From assembly GCF_029081005.1 (NCBI RefSeq), contig NZ_JAJQTQ010000004.1, forward strand, positions 124,001-188,000: DNA of 64,000 nucleotides. The letters are read 5' to 3'. This document shows positions 31,886-39,702 of the stretch, piece by piece. Below the pieces are notes generated by a model. That model was not told where the DNA came from. It saw nothing but the letters and a program-made list of their open reading frames with translations, and made no database searches. Made by a program: the position numbers and the translations under genes. The stretch is from Halomonas elongata (lineage in GTDB: Bacteria; Pseudomonadota; Gammaproteobacteria; Pseudomonadales; Halomonadaceae). Every line of letters starts with the position of its first letter. Within the stretch, counting starts at the first letter, position 1.

Positions 31886-34137
31886 TAGAACTCCTCCCCG
31901 GACACCTTGGGCCAATAATTTTCTTCAGCCGAAGTCCCAGAAGTCACAAAGTCACACCCTCGACCATTCGAACTGTGACTTTGTGACATGGGGGACATTG
32001 GTTCAGGAACGTTTTTCCCGATCCTCCAGCGGATGACACCGCCACCCCCCTTACCGAGACTCTTGCACTCTATCCCGAGTTGTCGCAGAGCGGGCGCTGA
32101 TCGGCGCATCGCATCACCAAGCCCTTTGCCGGACCGTGGCCAGGCATCGGCTCCTGTCGGCTTGTAGTCGGCGAGGATGGCCAGCCAGCGCTTGGCCGGT
32201 TCGTCTCGTGTTTCGCCAGGATGGATCTCGGCCCAATCGCGAATGGCCGTCGCCACCGGGCTGGCTTCGAGTGTGCGCTCGAGGCCGTCTTGCCGTGCCG
32301 CTGTGAACTCGGCCATGAAGTCTTCGGGGTCGCGTCCCATCGCCTTGGCTACAGCCATGCCAAGATAAGCGAACTCGACCAGCCTTGGGCGTCGGTGCGT
32401 GGGTAGCCCCATGTCGGGCAGTTGCTTGAGCGCCTTGGATGCTATATCCAGCAAGCCGCCGATGATCTTTGGCCGGTTGGCCTCGAAGTCGGCATCCATT
32501 CGGTCCTTGGCCTGGGCATCCTGAATCACCGGCAACTCGATGGTGATGGTTCGGCTTACCAGGTCTTGCTGAGTGACAGCAGCCGATATGCCGTTGAGGA
32601 TGATGGGGCGCTTGAGCTGGATGACGCTCTCATCACCATCGGTGTAGAGTTTGCGCCGGGCGAAGCCACCACCCGTGGCCACAACGCACATGGCATCCTG
32701 CAAAGGTGCTGGCAAGTGGCTGGCGTTTTCGATGCTGATGACATGGTTTACGCCTCCGCTGACGAACAGGTCTTCGGCAGACTTGGGCGTTCCACGCAGG
32801 TCGGCGGCGTTGGGGTCGATCAACCGTCGCAATGCAGCTTGAGTGCCGCTTTTCCCGCTGCCTTGCTCACCCAGCAGCTCGATGATCGGGTAGGGTGTGT
32901 CGGGGCGCAGGCACTCGACCAGCCAGGCCACAACGATGATCCGGGCATTCTCGGGGATGTTAGCCACGCGCCATAGCGGCTCGATGCTGCCATTACTCAG
33001 AGGCTCTGGGAGCGTGTCAGCGCTTTCCGACCGGCAGAACATTAGTTCGCTTTGCTCTTCAATAGTCCAGGCGCCGGAACGTAGGTGAATACAGCGACTA
33101 CTGCCCGCAATGCCAAGATCCAGCCAGTAGTGGCCATCACCGCCGGCCGAGCGGATGTAGACGGTGCGATGCTCCTTCATCGCAATACCTTCGAGCGTCA
33201 TACGCGCTTCCCGCAGAGCCTGATCCTTCACCGCCTTTTCGTGCTGGGCGTAGAACTCGGCGGTCAACCAATGGCGAAAGGCGCGACTGCCGATGGACCA
33301 TACCTCACCTGTGCCGCGATGCCGGGCATAAGCCACGTCATTGTCGTCATGGAATAGGTCGTTCCAGGTCTGGACGAATGCCACGATCAGATCGGTTTGC
33401 GACTGCTTCTTGTCGTGCTCTTCGTTGCCCTTCTCTTCCTGTAACTGGGTATCTGGAGCCTGTTCACGGGTAGCCTGTAGCTGCTCCTTGACGGCTTGGA
33501 GCCCTTCTCCCTGGCGAACGTCGCTCCAGTCCTTGCACGTGGCTGGGCAGGCCCACTTGATCCCAGCCCGTTCGGCGGCACGATGCCCCGCCTCGTCATT
33601 GTCCACGGCGGCTAGCAGTTCGGCGCGACCAGCAGCAGTGCGCAGCACCTTGACGACGCTGGCCACCATCATCTCCCCAACACAGCAGGCAACGGGGTGC
33701 CCGGTGGCCGCATGGATCGAGTAGCCGTCAGCCAGGCCGGCACAGACGATCAACGGCCCTGACAGGCTCAGCAGGTCCGCCGGCACGAAGCCAATGGGAG
33801 TGAAGGTGCCGGACACCTTGCTTCCCGGTGTCGTGAACTTGTCACCCGGTTTGGCGTCCTCAGACTTCTGTATCTTCTCCGGCAAGATTCGCTCGAAGCC
33901 GGCAGACGCACCGGCAGCATCCACCAGCTCCCGAAGGATTATCGATCCGCGCCAGTCCTCGGCGCCATGGCATCGCACCTCGCCCGTCTCGACGGTGACG
34001 CTTGTCTGGCAAACCGCGTGCAGGTCAGCCAGGGCGATCTCCTTGCGTTCTAGGTAGGGGTGGCCATAATGGTCGGTGTTGTGACTGTTATGCGCCTGCC
34101 CCTGCCGGGGGGCGGGCGCTTTCATTTGTTCGGCCAT
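31885..34137 (-). CDS. Toprim-domain primase/helicase-like replication protein
   Basis: This 750-residue protein has an N-terminal Toprim-like domain (about residues 110-205; LIVCAGLADGYSIHAATGHPV, then LLAAVDNDEAGHRAAERAG with the aspartate pair) and a C-terminal P-loop ATPase. The ATPase shows IIELLGEQGSGKSGT near residue 440 and an SIENASHLP block further on, as in DUF927/DnaB-like helicases of satellites. It likely starts island replication. The usual Toprim glutamate (CEG) reads CAG here, so primase activity may be lost or altered. The ATG at 34137 follows GGGGGAAGG; it overlaps the 3' end of the previous small gene by 16 bases. Confidence 0.85.
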   Translation of the reverse strand: MAEQMKAPAPRQGQAHNSHNTDHYGHPYLERKEIALADLHAVCQTSVTVETGEVRCHGAEDWRGSIILRELVDAAGASAGFERILPEKIQKSEDAKPGDKFTTPGSKVSGTFTPIGFVPADLLSLSGPLIVCAGLADGYSIHAATGHPVACCVGEMMVASVVKVLRTAAGRAELLAAVDNDEAGHRAAERAGIKWACPATCKDWSDVRQGEGLQAVKEQLQATREQAPDTQLQEEKGNEEHDKKQSQTDLIVAFVQTWNDLFHDDNDVAYARHRGTGEVWSIGSRAFRHWLTAEFYAQHEKAVKDQALREARMTLEGIAMKEHRTVYIRSAGGDGHYWLDLGIAGSSRCIHLRSGAWTIEEQSELMFCRSESADTLPEPLSNGSIEPLWRVANIPENARIIVVAWLVECLRPDTPYPIIELLGEQGSGKSGTQAALRRLIDPNAADLRGTPKSAEDLFVSGGVNHVISIENASHLPAPLQDAMCVVATGGGFARRKLYTDGDESVIQLKRPIILNGISAAVTQQDLVSRTITIELPVIQDAQAKDRMDADFEANRPKIIGGLLDIASKALKQLPDMGLPTHRRPRLVEFAYLGMAVAKAMGRDPEDFMAEFTAARQDGLERTLEASPVATAIRDWAEIHPGETRDEPAKRWLAILADYKPTGADAWPRSGKGLGDAMRRSAPALRQLGIECKSLGKGGGGVIRWRIGKNVPEPMSPMSQSHSSNGRGCDFVTSGTSAEENYWPKVSGEEF

Positions 34138-34298
34138 TCGCCTTCCCCCATCTCCCTGACCAGTTTCTCCAGGCGCTCGACGTAGCTCATGAGCATCCAT
34201 GTGCCGACGGTGGCTTTGCCCATGTACTGAGCACGTGCCAAGTCGTCGCGGATGTCAGCAGCCAAGCTTTCAAGCTTGATACGCTCGCGATCATTCAT
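34122..34298 (-). CDS. 58-residue hypothetical protein in the island operon
   Basis: This is a small helical, charged protein (MNDRERIKLESLAADIRDDL, then YVERLEKLVREMG). It has a very strong ribosome site (GGAGGAGG, seven bases before the ATG). Its start overlaps the previous stop by four bases, and its end overlaps the helicase start. No family was recognised. Such coupling argues that it is real and made along with the replication protein. Confidence 0.65.
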   Translation of the reverse strand: MNDRERIKLESLAADIRDDLARAQYMGKATVGTWMLMSYVERLEKLVREMGEGEWPNK

Positions 34299-34753
34299 GA
34301 CGCCTCCTCCTTGCCGGCAATGCTGGCTTCCAGGCGGCGGGCTTTGGTCATGTGATGGTTGTAGCGCTTCAGGCGAGTGCAAGCGCTGGAATCGGCAAAT
34401 AGTGCGGCGCGTGCCATGGCCCGATGGGCGGCAGCGCGTGCAGATGGATTGCGGGTAGGGGATAGGCGTGAGATTGACATGGGTAACGCTCCTTGAGTTG
34501 AGGAGTCGTCCCCGGATGCCGCCAAGCACCGGATGGGGGCGACTGTACGCGAGTTGGCGGACCGGCACTCAAGGAAACCGGCATGCCCGAAGGCATCACG
34601 CGCACAGCCGCCATAACGCATGGCAGGCACAAAAAAAGCGCCCGTCATGATGGTGGCGCTCGTGCGCCTTGAGTGATCCGATCCGCCAAGATCGGCTGCC
34701 GATTTTGCGGCAGCACGAGGATAGTAGGCGTGGGCGCTAGTCGTGGTCAACAT
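34295..34753 (-). CDS. Ash/Icd-like phage protein with a possible internal start
   Basis: The 152-codon frame contains a stretch (GAFFVPAMRYGGCARDAFGHAGF, near residues 38-60) typical of the Ash/Icd-like proteins of P4-type phages, which are linked to host cell-division inhibition. Its ATG overlaps the alpA stop (TAATG), supporting translation from there. Inside it, an ATG at 34480 with AAGGAG nine bases upstream would give a separate 61-residue basic protein (MSISRLSPTRNPSARAA onward). Either or both may be made. The C-terminus overlaps the next gene by four bases. Function is inferred from family resemblance only. Confidence 0.6.
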   Translation of the reverse strand: MLTTTSAHAYYPRAAAKSAADLGGSDHSRRTSATIMTGAFFVPAMRYGGCARDAFGHAGFLECRSANSRTVAPIRCLAASGDDSSTQGALPMSISRLSPTRNPSARAAAHRAMARAALFADSSACTRLKRYNHHMTKARRLEASIAGKEEAS

Positions 34754-34971
34754 TACGCTGCACCCCCTTGGTTGCGGCTGGCCTCGATACGCTGCTCAAT
34801 CCACTCATTGATTTCAGACTCGACCCAGGCAACAGCGCGCGGGCTAATCTGAATCGGAGAAGGAAAGTCGCCGGCATTGATGAGTCGATGCAGTGTGGTA
34901 TTCGAGATGCCACAGCGTTGCAGCACCTCGGGACGGCGGATGAGGGTGGAAGACTGGTTGGTTTTGGTCAC
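34753..34971 (-). CDS. alpA: AlpA-family excisionase/regulator
   Basis: This 72-residue helix-turn-helix protein of the AlpA type has LIRRPEVLQRCGISNTTLHRLINAGDFPSP, then ISPRAVAWVESEINEWIEQRI, matching the MerR-like fold used as excisionase or activator in P4-type elements. I prefer the GTG start at 34971, which has GAGGAA six bases upstream and gives the usual family length. An ATG at 35004 has no ribosome site. It probably controls excision or expression of the operon it leads. The stop overlaps the Ash/Icd-like start. Confidence 0.88.
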   Translation of the reverse strand: MTKTNQSSTLIRRPEVLQRCGISNTTLHRLINAGDFPSPIQISPRAVAWVESEINEWIEQRIEASRNQGGAA

Positions 34972-35074
34972 GCTTGGTTCCTCACGGAATGAATGCATGA
35001 CCAAGGTTAGGATTACGGAAGCGCCCTAAAAATGTGCGCGTGTACGGAAAAAGGGGGTTTCCGTACGGGAGAGG

Positions 35075-35782
35075 TTATTTTCTGGGTGGTCGTCCTGGCT
35101 TTGTGGCGTAGTCTGGAGCCACTTTGCTAATCGTTGCTCGTATCTTGTCGAGTGACTTTGGCCAGTGTTTATGAGGGCCTTCGTCGCCTTGGCCCTGACG
35201 TTCCTCGGCCTCCTTCACAACGTCGTCGTGGACCATGCTTGCCACCTCGCCAATACGAAGTTCCTTGGCGTGGTCCTCCGCCCATATCTCGCTGGCGCGT
35301 TCCCTCATCCACTGTTTGCCACGTTCCCGCTCGGCATCGACGCTCCAGAATCCTGTCTGGCGCCGAATGTCTGCAATGGCGTGCCTCGACATCTCGGCGT
35401 GGCGATTTTTGTCTGGCATCGTCAGCTTGCCGTAGAAGTAGCCGGCCAGCAGGAGACGATGCCCATTGCTCAGACGCTCAAGTTCTTGGTCTGTAGCGCT
35501 ATGCTGAATTTCCTGCACAAGCTTTAGGCAGAGGTCAGCGGCATACTCCGTGGCGGGTGCTTGCTCATCGCTGGATCGGGCCATTTGCACCAGCTCGCTT
35601 ACCATCTGGGCAAGTACGTCGCGACCGTGTAGTAGACCGTCAGGGCTAGTAAGCGACAACTCGTCAGCCATTGTCTTTGGCGGTGGGGTGTTCATTGCTC
35701 CGGCAATTAGACCTCGGTCGCTTCCATGGCGTTGGACTTTGTCAGGTATGTCGAGCCCAAACGTCTGCTCGTTATCAGACAT
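35075..35782 (-). CDS. 235-residue hypothetical island protein
   Basis: I recognise no named domain. The protein is mainly helical, with DVLAQMVSELVQMARSSDEQ, a KLVQEIQHSATDQELERLSNGHRLLLAGYFYGKL region, and a basic C-terminal tail ending KPGRPPRK that could bind DNA. The ATG at 35782 has GAGGAG nine bases upstream. It lies between alpA and the integrase on the same strand, a common site for unnamed regulators in P4-like islands. The function is unknown. Confidence 0.7.
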   Translation of the reverse strand: MSDNEQTFGLDIPDKVQRHGSDRGLIAGAMNTPPPKTMADELSLTSPDGLLHGRDVLAQMVSELVQMARSSDEQAPATEYAADLCLKLVQEIQHSATDQELERLSNGHRLLLAGYFYGKLTMPDKNRHAEMSRHAIADIRRQTGFWSVDAERERGKQWMRERASEIWAEDHAKELRIGEVASMVHDDVVKEAEERQGQGDEGPHKHWPKSLDKIRATISKVAPDYATKPGRPPRK

Positions 35783-35896
35783 CGCGCTACTCCTCACGCA
35801 CTCCAGATGGGGAAGGCTGGCAGGCGTGGTGGAGTTGCCACGCTTTCGGGTGATCGGCCCTAGCCAGCCAACGGGGTGCGGCGGCTGCCGCTTGTC

Positions 35897-37135
35897 TCAG
35901 GCCCCGGCGCGGATCGGCACCACGTTGTCGGCACCATCTCGCAGGGTATCCAGGTAATCGGCCCAGCTTTGCAGCATCTCCCGGCGCTGCTCCAGGTGAG
36001 AAGTCCGGTTGTAGGCGCGACCGTTGCTGTCCTTCACAGCGTGCGCCAGTTGCTGCTCTATGTAGTGCTCCGGATAATTCAGGCGCTCGGCCAGGATCGT
36101 GCGGGCCATCGCCCTGAAACCGTGCGCTGTCATCTCGCCTTTGAAGCCCATCCTGTCCAGCGCGGCCTTGATCGTATTGTTACTCATCGGTCGTTTGCTG
36201 CTACGGACGCCGGGAAAGACATACTCGGCTCGCCCGGTCAGCCCGGTCAGCCCGTGCAGGTCGCGCAGGATCGCCACGGCTTGGGCCGGCAGTGGAACGA
36301 TATGGGCTTGCCCCGTCTTGCTGGCATGAAAGGTCCAGGTGGCTTCCTTCAGATCTATGTCGGTCCATCGGGCTTGGCGCAGCTCGCCGGGACGGGTGAA
36401 GACCAGGGGCGCCAGCTTCAACGCGGCGATGGTGACTGGCTGGCCGCCGTAGCCCTCGATCGCTCGCAGCAGGCCGATTACCTCCTTGGGATCGGTCACG
36501 GCTGCATAGTGCTTGGTCTTGTGCGGGCGCAGTGCGCCGCGCAGATCAGGCACAGGGTCACGCTCGACGCGCCCGGTGGAGATGCCATAGCGGAATACCT
36601 GGCCGCACAGTGTCTTCACTCGATGGGCCGTCTCGATATGGCCGCGCTCCTCGATGCGGCGCAGGCAGTCCAGTAGCTCGGGTGGGGTGATTTCGGAGAT
36701 GGGCCGCTTGCCGATGGTCGGGAAGGCGTCACGCTCCAGGCGGCGTTTGTTCCGCTGGTAGTGGGCGGGCACCACGTCGTGCTGGTGCACCTTCTCCAGC
36801 CACTCGACGGCCACGGCCATGAAGGTATTGGCGGCGGCCTCCTCGCCTTGCTGGCGGGCGATGCGCTTGGCGGCGCTGGGATCGATGCCCTGGGCAAGCT
36901 GGCGCTTGGCCTCGTCGCGGACCTCGCGGGCAGCCACCAGGGAAATGCCGGGATAGACGCCGATGGCCAGCCGCTTCTCCTTGCCGGCGTGGCGGTACTT
37001 CATCCGCCAGTATTTGCTCCCGCTGGGGGATACCTCCAGATAAAGGCCGCCGCCATCGGTCATCTTGAACGTCTTGTTCCTGGGCTTGGCCGTCTTAACG
37101 GCGGTAGCGGACAGCTTGTTGGTCTGGCGGCTCAT
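35897..37135 (-). CDS. int: Tyrosine integrase of the island (P4 type)
   Basis: This 412-residue tyrosine recombinase has an N-terminal arm-binding domain (TAVKTAKPRNKTFKMTDGGGLYLEV onward, DUF4102 type), a core-binding domain (about residues 100-185) and a catalytic domain. The catalytic residues are the arginine in TRPGELRQARW, the HGFRAMART block (histidine and arginine), the LAHAVKD histidine and the tyrosine of GRAYNRTS. It would insert the island at ssrA. The ATG at 37135 has GAGG seven bases upstream; a TGCCCCC motif (inverted) fills the spacer, hinting at self-repression. A longer frame to 37324 runs through the arm-repeat region and is rejected. Confidence 0.95.
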   Translation of the reverse strand: MSRQTNKLSATAVKTAKPRNKTFKMTDGGGLYLEVSPSGSKYWRMKYRHAGKEKRLAIGVYPGISLVAAREVRDEAKRQLAQGIDPSAAKRIARQQGEEAAANTFMAVAVEWLEKVHQHDVVPAHYQRNKRRLERDAFPTIGKRPISEITPPELLDCLRRIEERGHIETAHRVKTLCGQVFRYGISTGRVERDPVPDLRGALRPHKTKHYAAVTDPKEVIGLLRAIEGYGGQPVTIAALKLAPLVFTRPGELRQARWTDIDLKEATWTFHASKTGQAHIVPLPAQAVAILRDLHGLTGLTGRAEYVFPGVRSSKRPMSNNTIKAALDRMGFKGEMTAHGFRAMARTILAERLNYPEHYIEQQLAHAVKDSNGRAYNRTSHLEQRREMLQSWADYLDTLRDGADNVVPIRAGA

Positions 37136-37318
37136 GGGGGCACCTCGGGGCGGTGGTCGCCTTATGCCCCCTTGTCGGCAGTGCCAGATGCCCCCAAGGG
37201 TAGGGGGCGGGCTATCGGCCAGCCAGGCGCCGGATAGCGCGGCTTCTGGCAGGTTTGGGGGCATCAGGGTATCGGCTTCAGCGTTGTGCCCCCAGATATG
37301 CCCCCTTAGGTGGGGGCA
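37136..37318. repeat. Integrase arm-site cluster at the ssrA end
   Basis: TGCCCCC occurs at 37165-37171, 37189-37195, 37287-37293 and 37299-37305, and its complement GGGGGCA at 37136-37142, 37257-37263 and 37312-37318. The block 37287-37308 is identical to 21651-21672 at the other end. Confidence 0.75.
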
Positions 37319-37354
37319 TGTCAAGGAATGCTATGAAACGTCCAGGCACAAGAA

Positions 37355-37372
37355 AGGGGCCCTGAGGCCCCT
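37355..37372 (-). terminator. Island-borne replacement terminator after ssrA
   Basis: AGGGGCC-CTGA-GGCCCCT forms a 7-bp stem, followed on the minus strand by TTTCTTG. It lies 48 bases past the ssrA end and could stop transcription that lost its native terminator. Confidence 0.6.
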
Positions 37373-37419
37373 GTTCATGCGGTTTCTAGTGCTTCTTGGG
37401 AAGTCCTGAAACCTAGGTT

Positions 37420-37433
37420 TGGTGGAGGCGGCG
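37420..37433. repeat. ssrA-proximal attachment-site copy
   Basis: This 14-base TGGTGGAGGCGGCG is identical to 21573-21586 and is the 3' terminus of ssrA including CCA on the minus strand. Confidence 0.85.
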
Positions 37434-37798
37434 GGAATCGAACCCGCGTCCGCCGACACTCGCCCATCGGCTCTACATGCTTAGTTCCGTCTTTTGTTTT
37501 AACGTCGCTGGCTCCGACGGGCAGGATCCAGAAACGCGATTCCTCTAAGTTTTAACGGCTGACACGAGGACGGGGCCAGCCGCGATCCCATCAGTCTGAG
37601 CTCGTGCCCTTTGGTGATGAATGGGCACATCACCGCCGGGTAGGACTAGAAGCTAGCAGTTGTTACGCTGCCAGCGCGCCCTGAGCGTAGTTGTCGTCGT
37701 TTGCGACTATTTAATCGTGATGTTGGATTTACGAGATACATCACGCTCTCGGCATGCACCTCAGGGGTTGTCATCGGCGTCGAAGCCATGTCGCCCCC
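37420..37798 (-). ncRNA. ssrA: Transfer-messenger RNA (tmRNA)
   Basis: This 379-base gene begins GGGGGCGACATGG and ends with a T-arm (GGTTCGATTCC) and CGCCTCCACCA. The acceptor stem pairs GGGGGCG with CGCCUCC and includes a G3-U pair, the alanine-charging signal. The tag frame at 37704-37663 encodes ANDDNYAQGALAA and stop. With SmpB it frees stalled ribosomes and marks the broken protein for proteolysis. The CCA end is the island attachment site, so the gene stays intact after integration. smpB is encoded directly upstream on the same strand. Confidence 0.97.
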
Positions 37799-37809
37799 GT
37801 AACGACGCC

Positions 37810-37839
37810 ATTCTAACAGAGTGGCTATAGGTGTGACAG
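37810..37839 (-). promoter_or_regulatory. Predicted ssrA promoter
   Basis: On the minus strand, CTGTCA (37839-37834) and TAGAAT (37815-37810) are separated by 18 bases. They lie directly after the smpB stop and 11 bases before the mature tmRNA end. Confidence 0.55.
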
Positions 37840-37841
37840 CC

Positions 37842-38333
37842 TTATGTCTTGTTGTGCTCGCGCAGGATGCGGCCCTTCTGGCGCTGCCAGTCGCGGTCCT
37901 TCTCGGTGGCTCGTTTGTCGTGGAGCTTCTTGCCGGTCACCAGCGCCAGCTCGCACTTCACCTTGCTGCCTTTCCAGTACAGCTTGAGCGGCACGCAGGT
38001 GTGTCCCTTGTCCTGGGTCCGCGAGAAGATCCTGGCGATCTCCTTGCGATGCAGCAGCAGCTTGCGGGTCCGGGTCGGGTCGGCCACCTCATGCGTGCTG
38101 ATGGTGTTGAGCGGGGTGATATGACTGCCCAGCAGCCAGGCTTCCCCGTTCTTGACCAGGATGTAGGTGTCGGTGAGCTGCGCCTTGCCGGCGCGCAGGC
38201 TCTTCACCTCCCAGCCGGACAGTGCCAGGCCGGCCTCGAAGGATTCGTTGATGTGATATTCGAAACGCGCCTTCTTGTTCAAGGCGATGGCGTTGCTGCC
38301 CGGGCCCTTGCCCTTACCTTTCTTGTTGGCCAT
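37842..38333 (-). CDS. smpB: SsrA-binding protein SmpB
   Basis: This 163-residue RNA-binding protein has the typical [38 protein letters not shown] segment and a LLLHRKEI motif. [25 protein letters not shown] follows, and the basic tail [13 protein letters not shown] folds in the ribosome decoding site. It delivers tmRNA to stalled ribosomes. It lies just upstream of ssrA on the same strand, a conserved pairing. Confidence 0.97.
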   Translation of the reverse strand: MANKKGKGKGPGSNAIALNKKARFEYHINESFEAGLALSGWEVKSLRAGKAQLTDTYILVKNGEAWLLGSHITPLNTISTHEVADPTRTRKLLLHRKEIARIFSRTQDKGHTCVPLKLYWKGSKVKCELALVTGKKLHDKRATEKDRDWQRQKGRILREHNKT

Positions 38334-38462
38334 GGAACCTCATATCCTGTCTTGCCGATGATGGCCTGCCCCTCCGATATGGGGGGAAGCGTGATACCAT
38401 TCAAGGCCTGAAATAACCGCTCATGATACGCCTTGGGCCCCTTGAAGTCAGCGGAGAGGTCA

Positions 38463-38897
38463 ATGCCAACGGTCAATCGGTCCGCCCTGGTGCGGCACAC
38501 CCCCCAGCAAATGTTCGACCTGGTCAACGATTTCGAACGTTATCCGGAGTTTCTACCGGGCTGTCGGCGTGCGCGATTGCTCGAACGGGACGCCGAACAC
38601 CTGGTCGGCGAGATGACGCTGGGCCGTGCCGGTATCGAGCAGAGCTTCACCACGCGCAACGATCTCCAGGAGCCCGAACGCATCGATTTGTCGTTGGTCA
38701 GCGGCCCCTTCAAGCGCTTGCGTGGGCGCTGGCTGTTCCTGCCCATGGGCGAGGATACCTGCAAGGTCAGTCTGGAGATGGAGTTCGAGTTCGCCAACCG
38801 CCTGCTGGGCATGGCATTCGGCAAGCTGTTCCAGCAGGTGGCAGGCCAGCTGGTGGATGCCTTCACGCGTCGTGCCGATGAGCTCTATGGCCGCTGA
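38463..38897 (+). CDS. ratA: RatA/Coq10-like START-domain protein
   Basis: This 144-residue SRPBCC/START-fold protein opens with VNRSALVRHTPQQMFDLVNDFERYPEFLPGCRRARLLE and ends with FGKLFQQVAGQLVDAFTRRADELYG, as in RatA/YfjG and Coq10 proteins. In E. coli RatA was described as a toxin that blocks ribosome subunit joining; Coq10 relatives bind ubiquinone. The gene diverges from smpB and overlaps rnfH by 11 bases, as in other gammaproteobacteria. The ATG at 38463 follows GGAGAGG. Confidence 0.9.
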   Translation: MPTVNRSALVRHTPQQMFDLVNDFERYPEFLPGCRRARLLERDAEHLVGEMTLGRAGIEQSFTTRNDLQEPERIDLSLVSGPFKRLRGRWLFLPMGEDTCKVSLEMEFEFANRLLGMAFGKLFQQVAGQLVDAFTRRADELYGR

Positions 38898-39201
38898 GCA
38901 CAAGAGCGTGGTGAACGTCGAGGTGGCCTTTGCGCTACCGCACCGTCAGCGTGTCATCTCCCTGATATTGCCCGCGGGCTCCAGCGCCCGTGCGGCGGTG
39001 CGCGAGGCGGATCTTGCACGGTATTTCCCCGATGTGCCGCCCGAAACCTTCGAGAATGCCGCGCTCGGCATCTTCGGCAAGGCGCTGCGCGATCCAGACC
39101 AGTACGTATTGCAGGAGGGCGATCGGGTAGAAGTCTACCGGCCTCTACGTATCGATCCCAAGGCGGCGCGGGCGGCCCGCGCCGCGGATCGGCGGGACTG
39201 A
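38887..39201 (+). CDS. rnfH: RnfH family ubiquitin-like protein
   Basis: This 104-residue protein of the RnfH (UPF0125) family has VNVEVAFALPHRQRVISLILPAGSSARAAV, LGIFGKAL and a closing GDRVEVYRPLRIDPKAARA with a basic tail. These are beta-grasp features. The precise role is unknown; it is classically paired with ratA. The ATG at 38887 overlaps the ratA end by 11 bases. Confidence 0.9.
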   Translation: MAAEHKSVVNVEVAFALPHRQRVISLILPAGSSARAAVREADLARYFPDVPPETFENAALGIFGKALRDPDQYVLQEGDRVEVYRPLRIDPKAARAARAADRRD

Positions 39202-39207
39202 GACGGG

Positions 39208-39630
39208 TCAGTCGTCCTCGGGGCGTACGTTGAGCAGGTTGCCGGCCTGCTCGCCGGCGGAATCCGTCGGGCCGATACCGCGCTCGTTGGCGACCGACGG
39301 GGGACGCGAGAAGTCGCCATGTCGATCGATGTCAGCCAGGCGGTTGCCCTGGAAGGTCAGCGTGAGGCGGCGTTGCTCGATGCCGCCGTAGGCCTCGTCC
39401 AGTCGATAGACGTAATCCCACTGCTGGGCGTCGAAGGGTGCCTCGAGCATCGGACTGCCCATCAGGTTGACCACCTGCTGGCGAGTCATGCCGGGTTGCA
39501 GTTGTTCGGCCATATCGGCGGTCACCAGGTTGCCCTGGGCCAGATCGCGCTTGTATACGCCGAAATAGCTGCAGCCACTGATCAGGGTCAGGGCGACGGT
39601 AAGGGTGACGGTTCGAGTCAGCTTTTGCAT
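39208..39630 (-). CDS. bamE: Outer membrane assembly lipoprotein BamE
   Basis: This 140-residue lipoprotein has a signal peptide ending in the lipobox LISGC (cysteine at residue 20) and the SmpA/OmlA domain: YKRDLAQGNLVTADMAEQLQPGMTRQQVVNLMGSPML, WDYVYRL and RLTLTFQGNRL. It helps the Bam complex insert beta-barrels in the outer membrane. I start it at 39630 so that the signal peptide is exposed. It diverges from fur across 72 bases, a conserved arrangement. Confidence 0.95.
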   Translation of the reverse strand: MQKLTRTVTLTVALTLISGCSYFGVYKRDLAQGNLVTADMAEQLQPGMTRQQVVNLMGSPMLEAPFDAQQWDYVYRLDEAYGGIEQRRLTLTFQGNRLADIDRHGDFSRPPSVANERGIGPTDSAGEQAGNLLNVRPEDD

Positions 39631-39702
39631 TTGCGCCTGTTCTTCACTATCGTGGTTTTGGTCGATCATACCCGACCCTACCTGATACTGCGAAGAGCAA
39701 CC

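Larger units (their letters stand above)
21573..37433. mobile_element. ssrA-integrated island, P4-satellite-like, with restriction-modification cargo
   Basis: This 15.86-kb insert is bounded by a perfect 14-base repeat of the ssrA 3' end (TGGTGGAGGCGGCG). A tyrosine integrase gene lies just inside the ssrA end. The order int, hypothetical, alpA, Ash/Icd-like, small ORF, Toprim-helicase resembles P4-type satellite replication modules. No capsid, portal or tail genes are present. Cargo comprises hsdM-hsdS-hsdR and a DUF3800 gene. Coding density falls in the cargo arm, and base composition there is mixed. Confidence 0.9.

Noticed and set aside
37136-37318. CRISPR array suggested by repeated TGCCCCC
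   Set aside because: The motif is too short, irregularly spaced, in both orientations, and without cas genes.
37136-37324. N-terminal extension of the integrase
   Set aside because: It would translate the arm-site repeats. The ATG at 37135 has a ribosome site and gives the normal family N-terminus.
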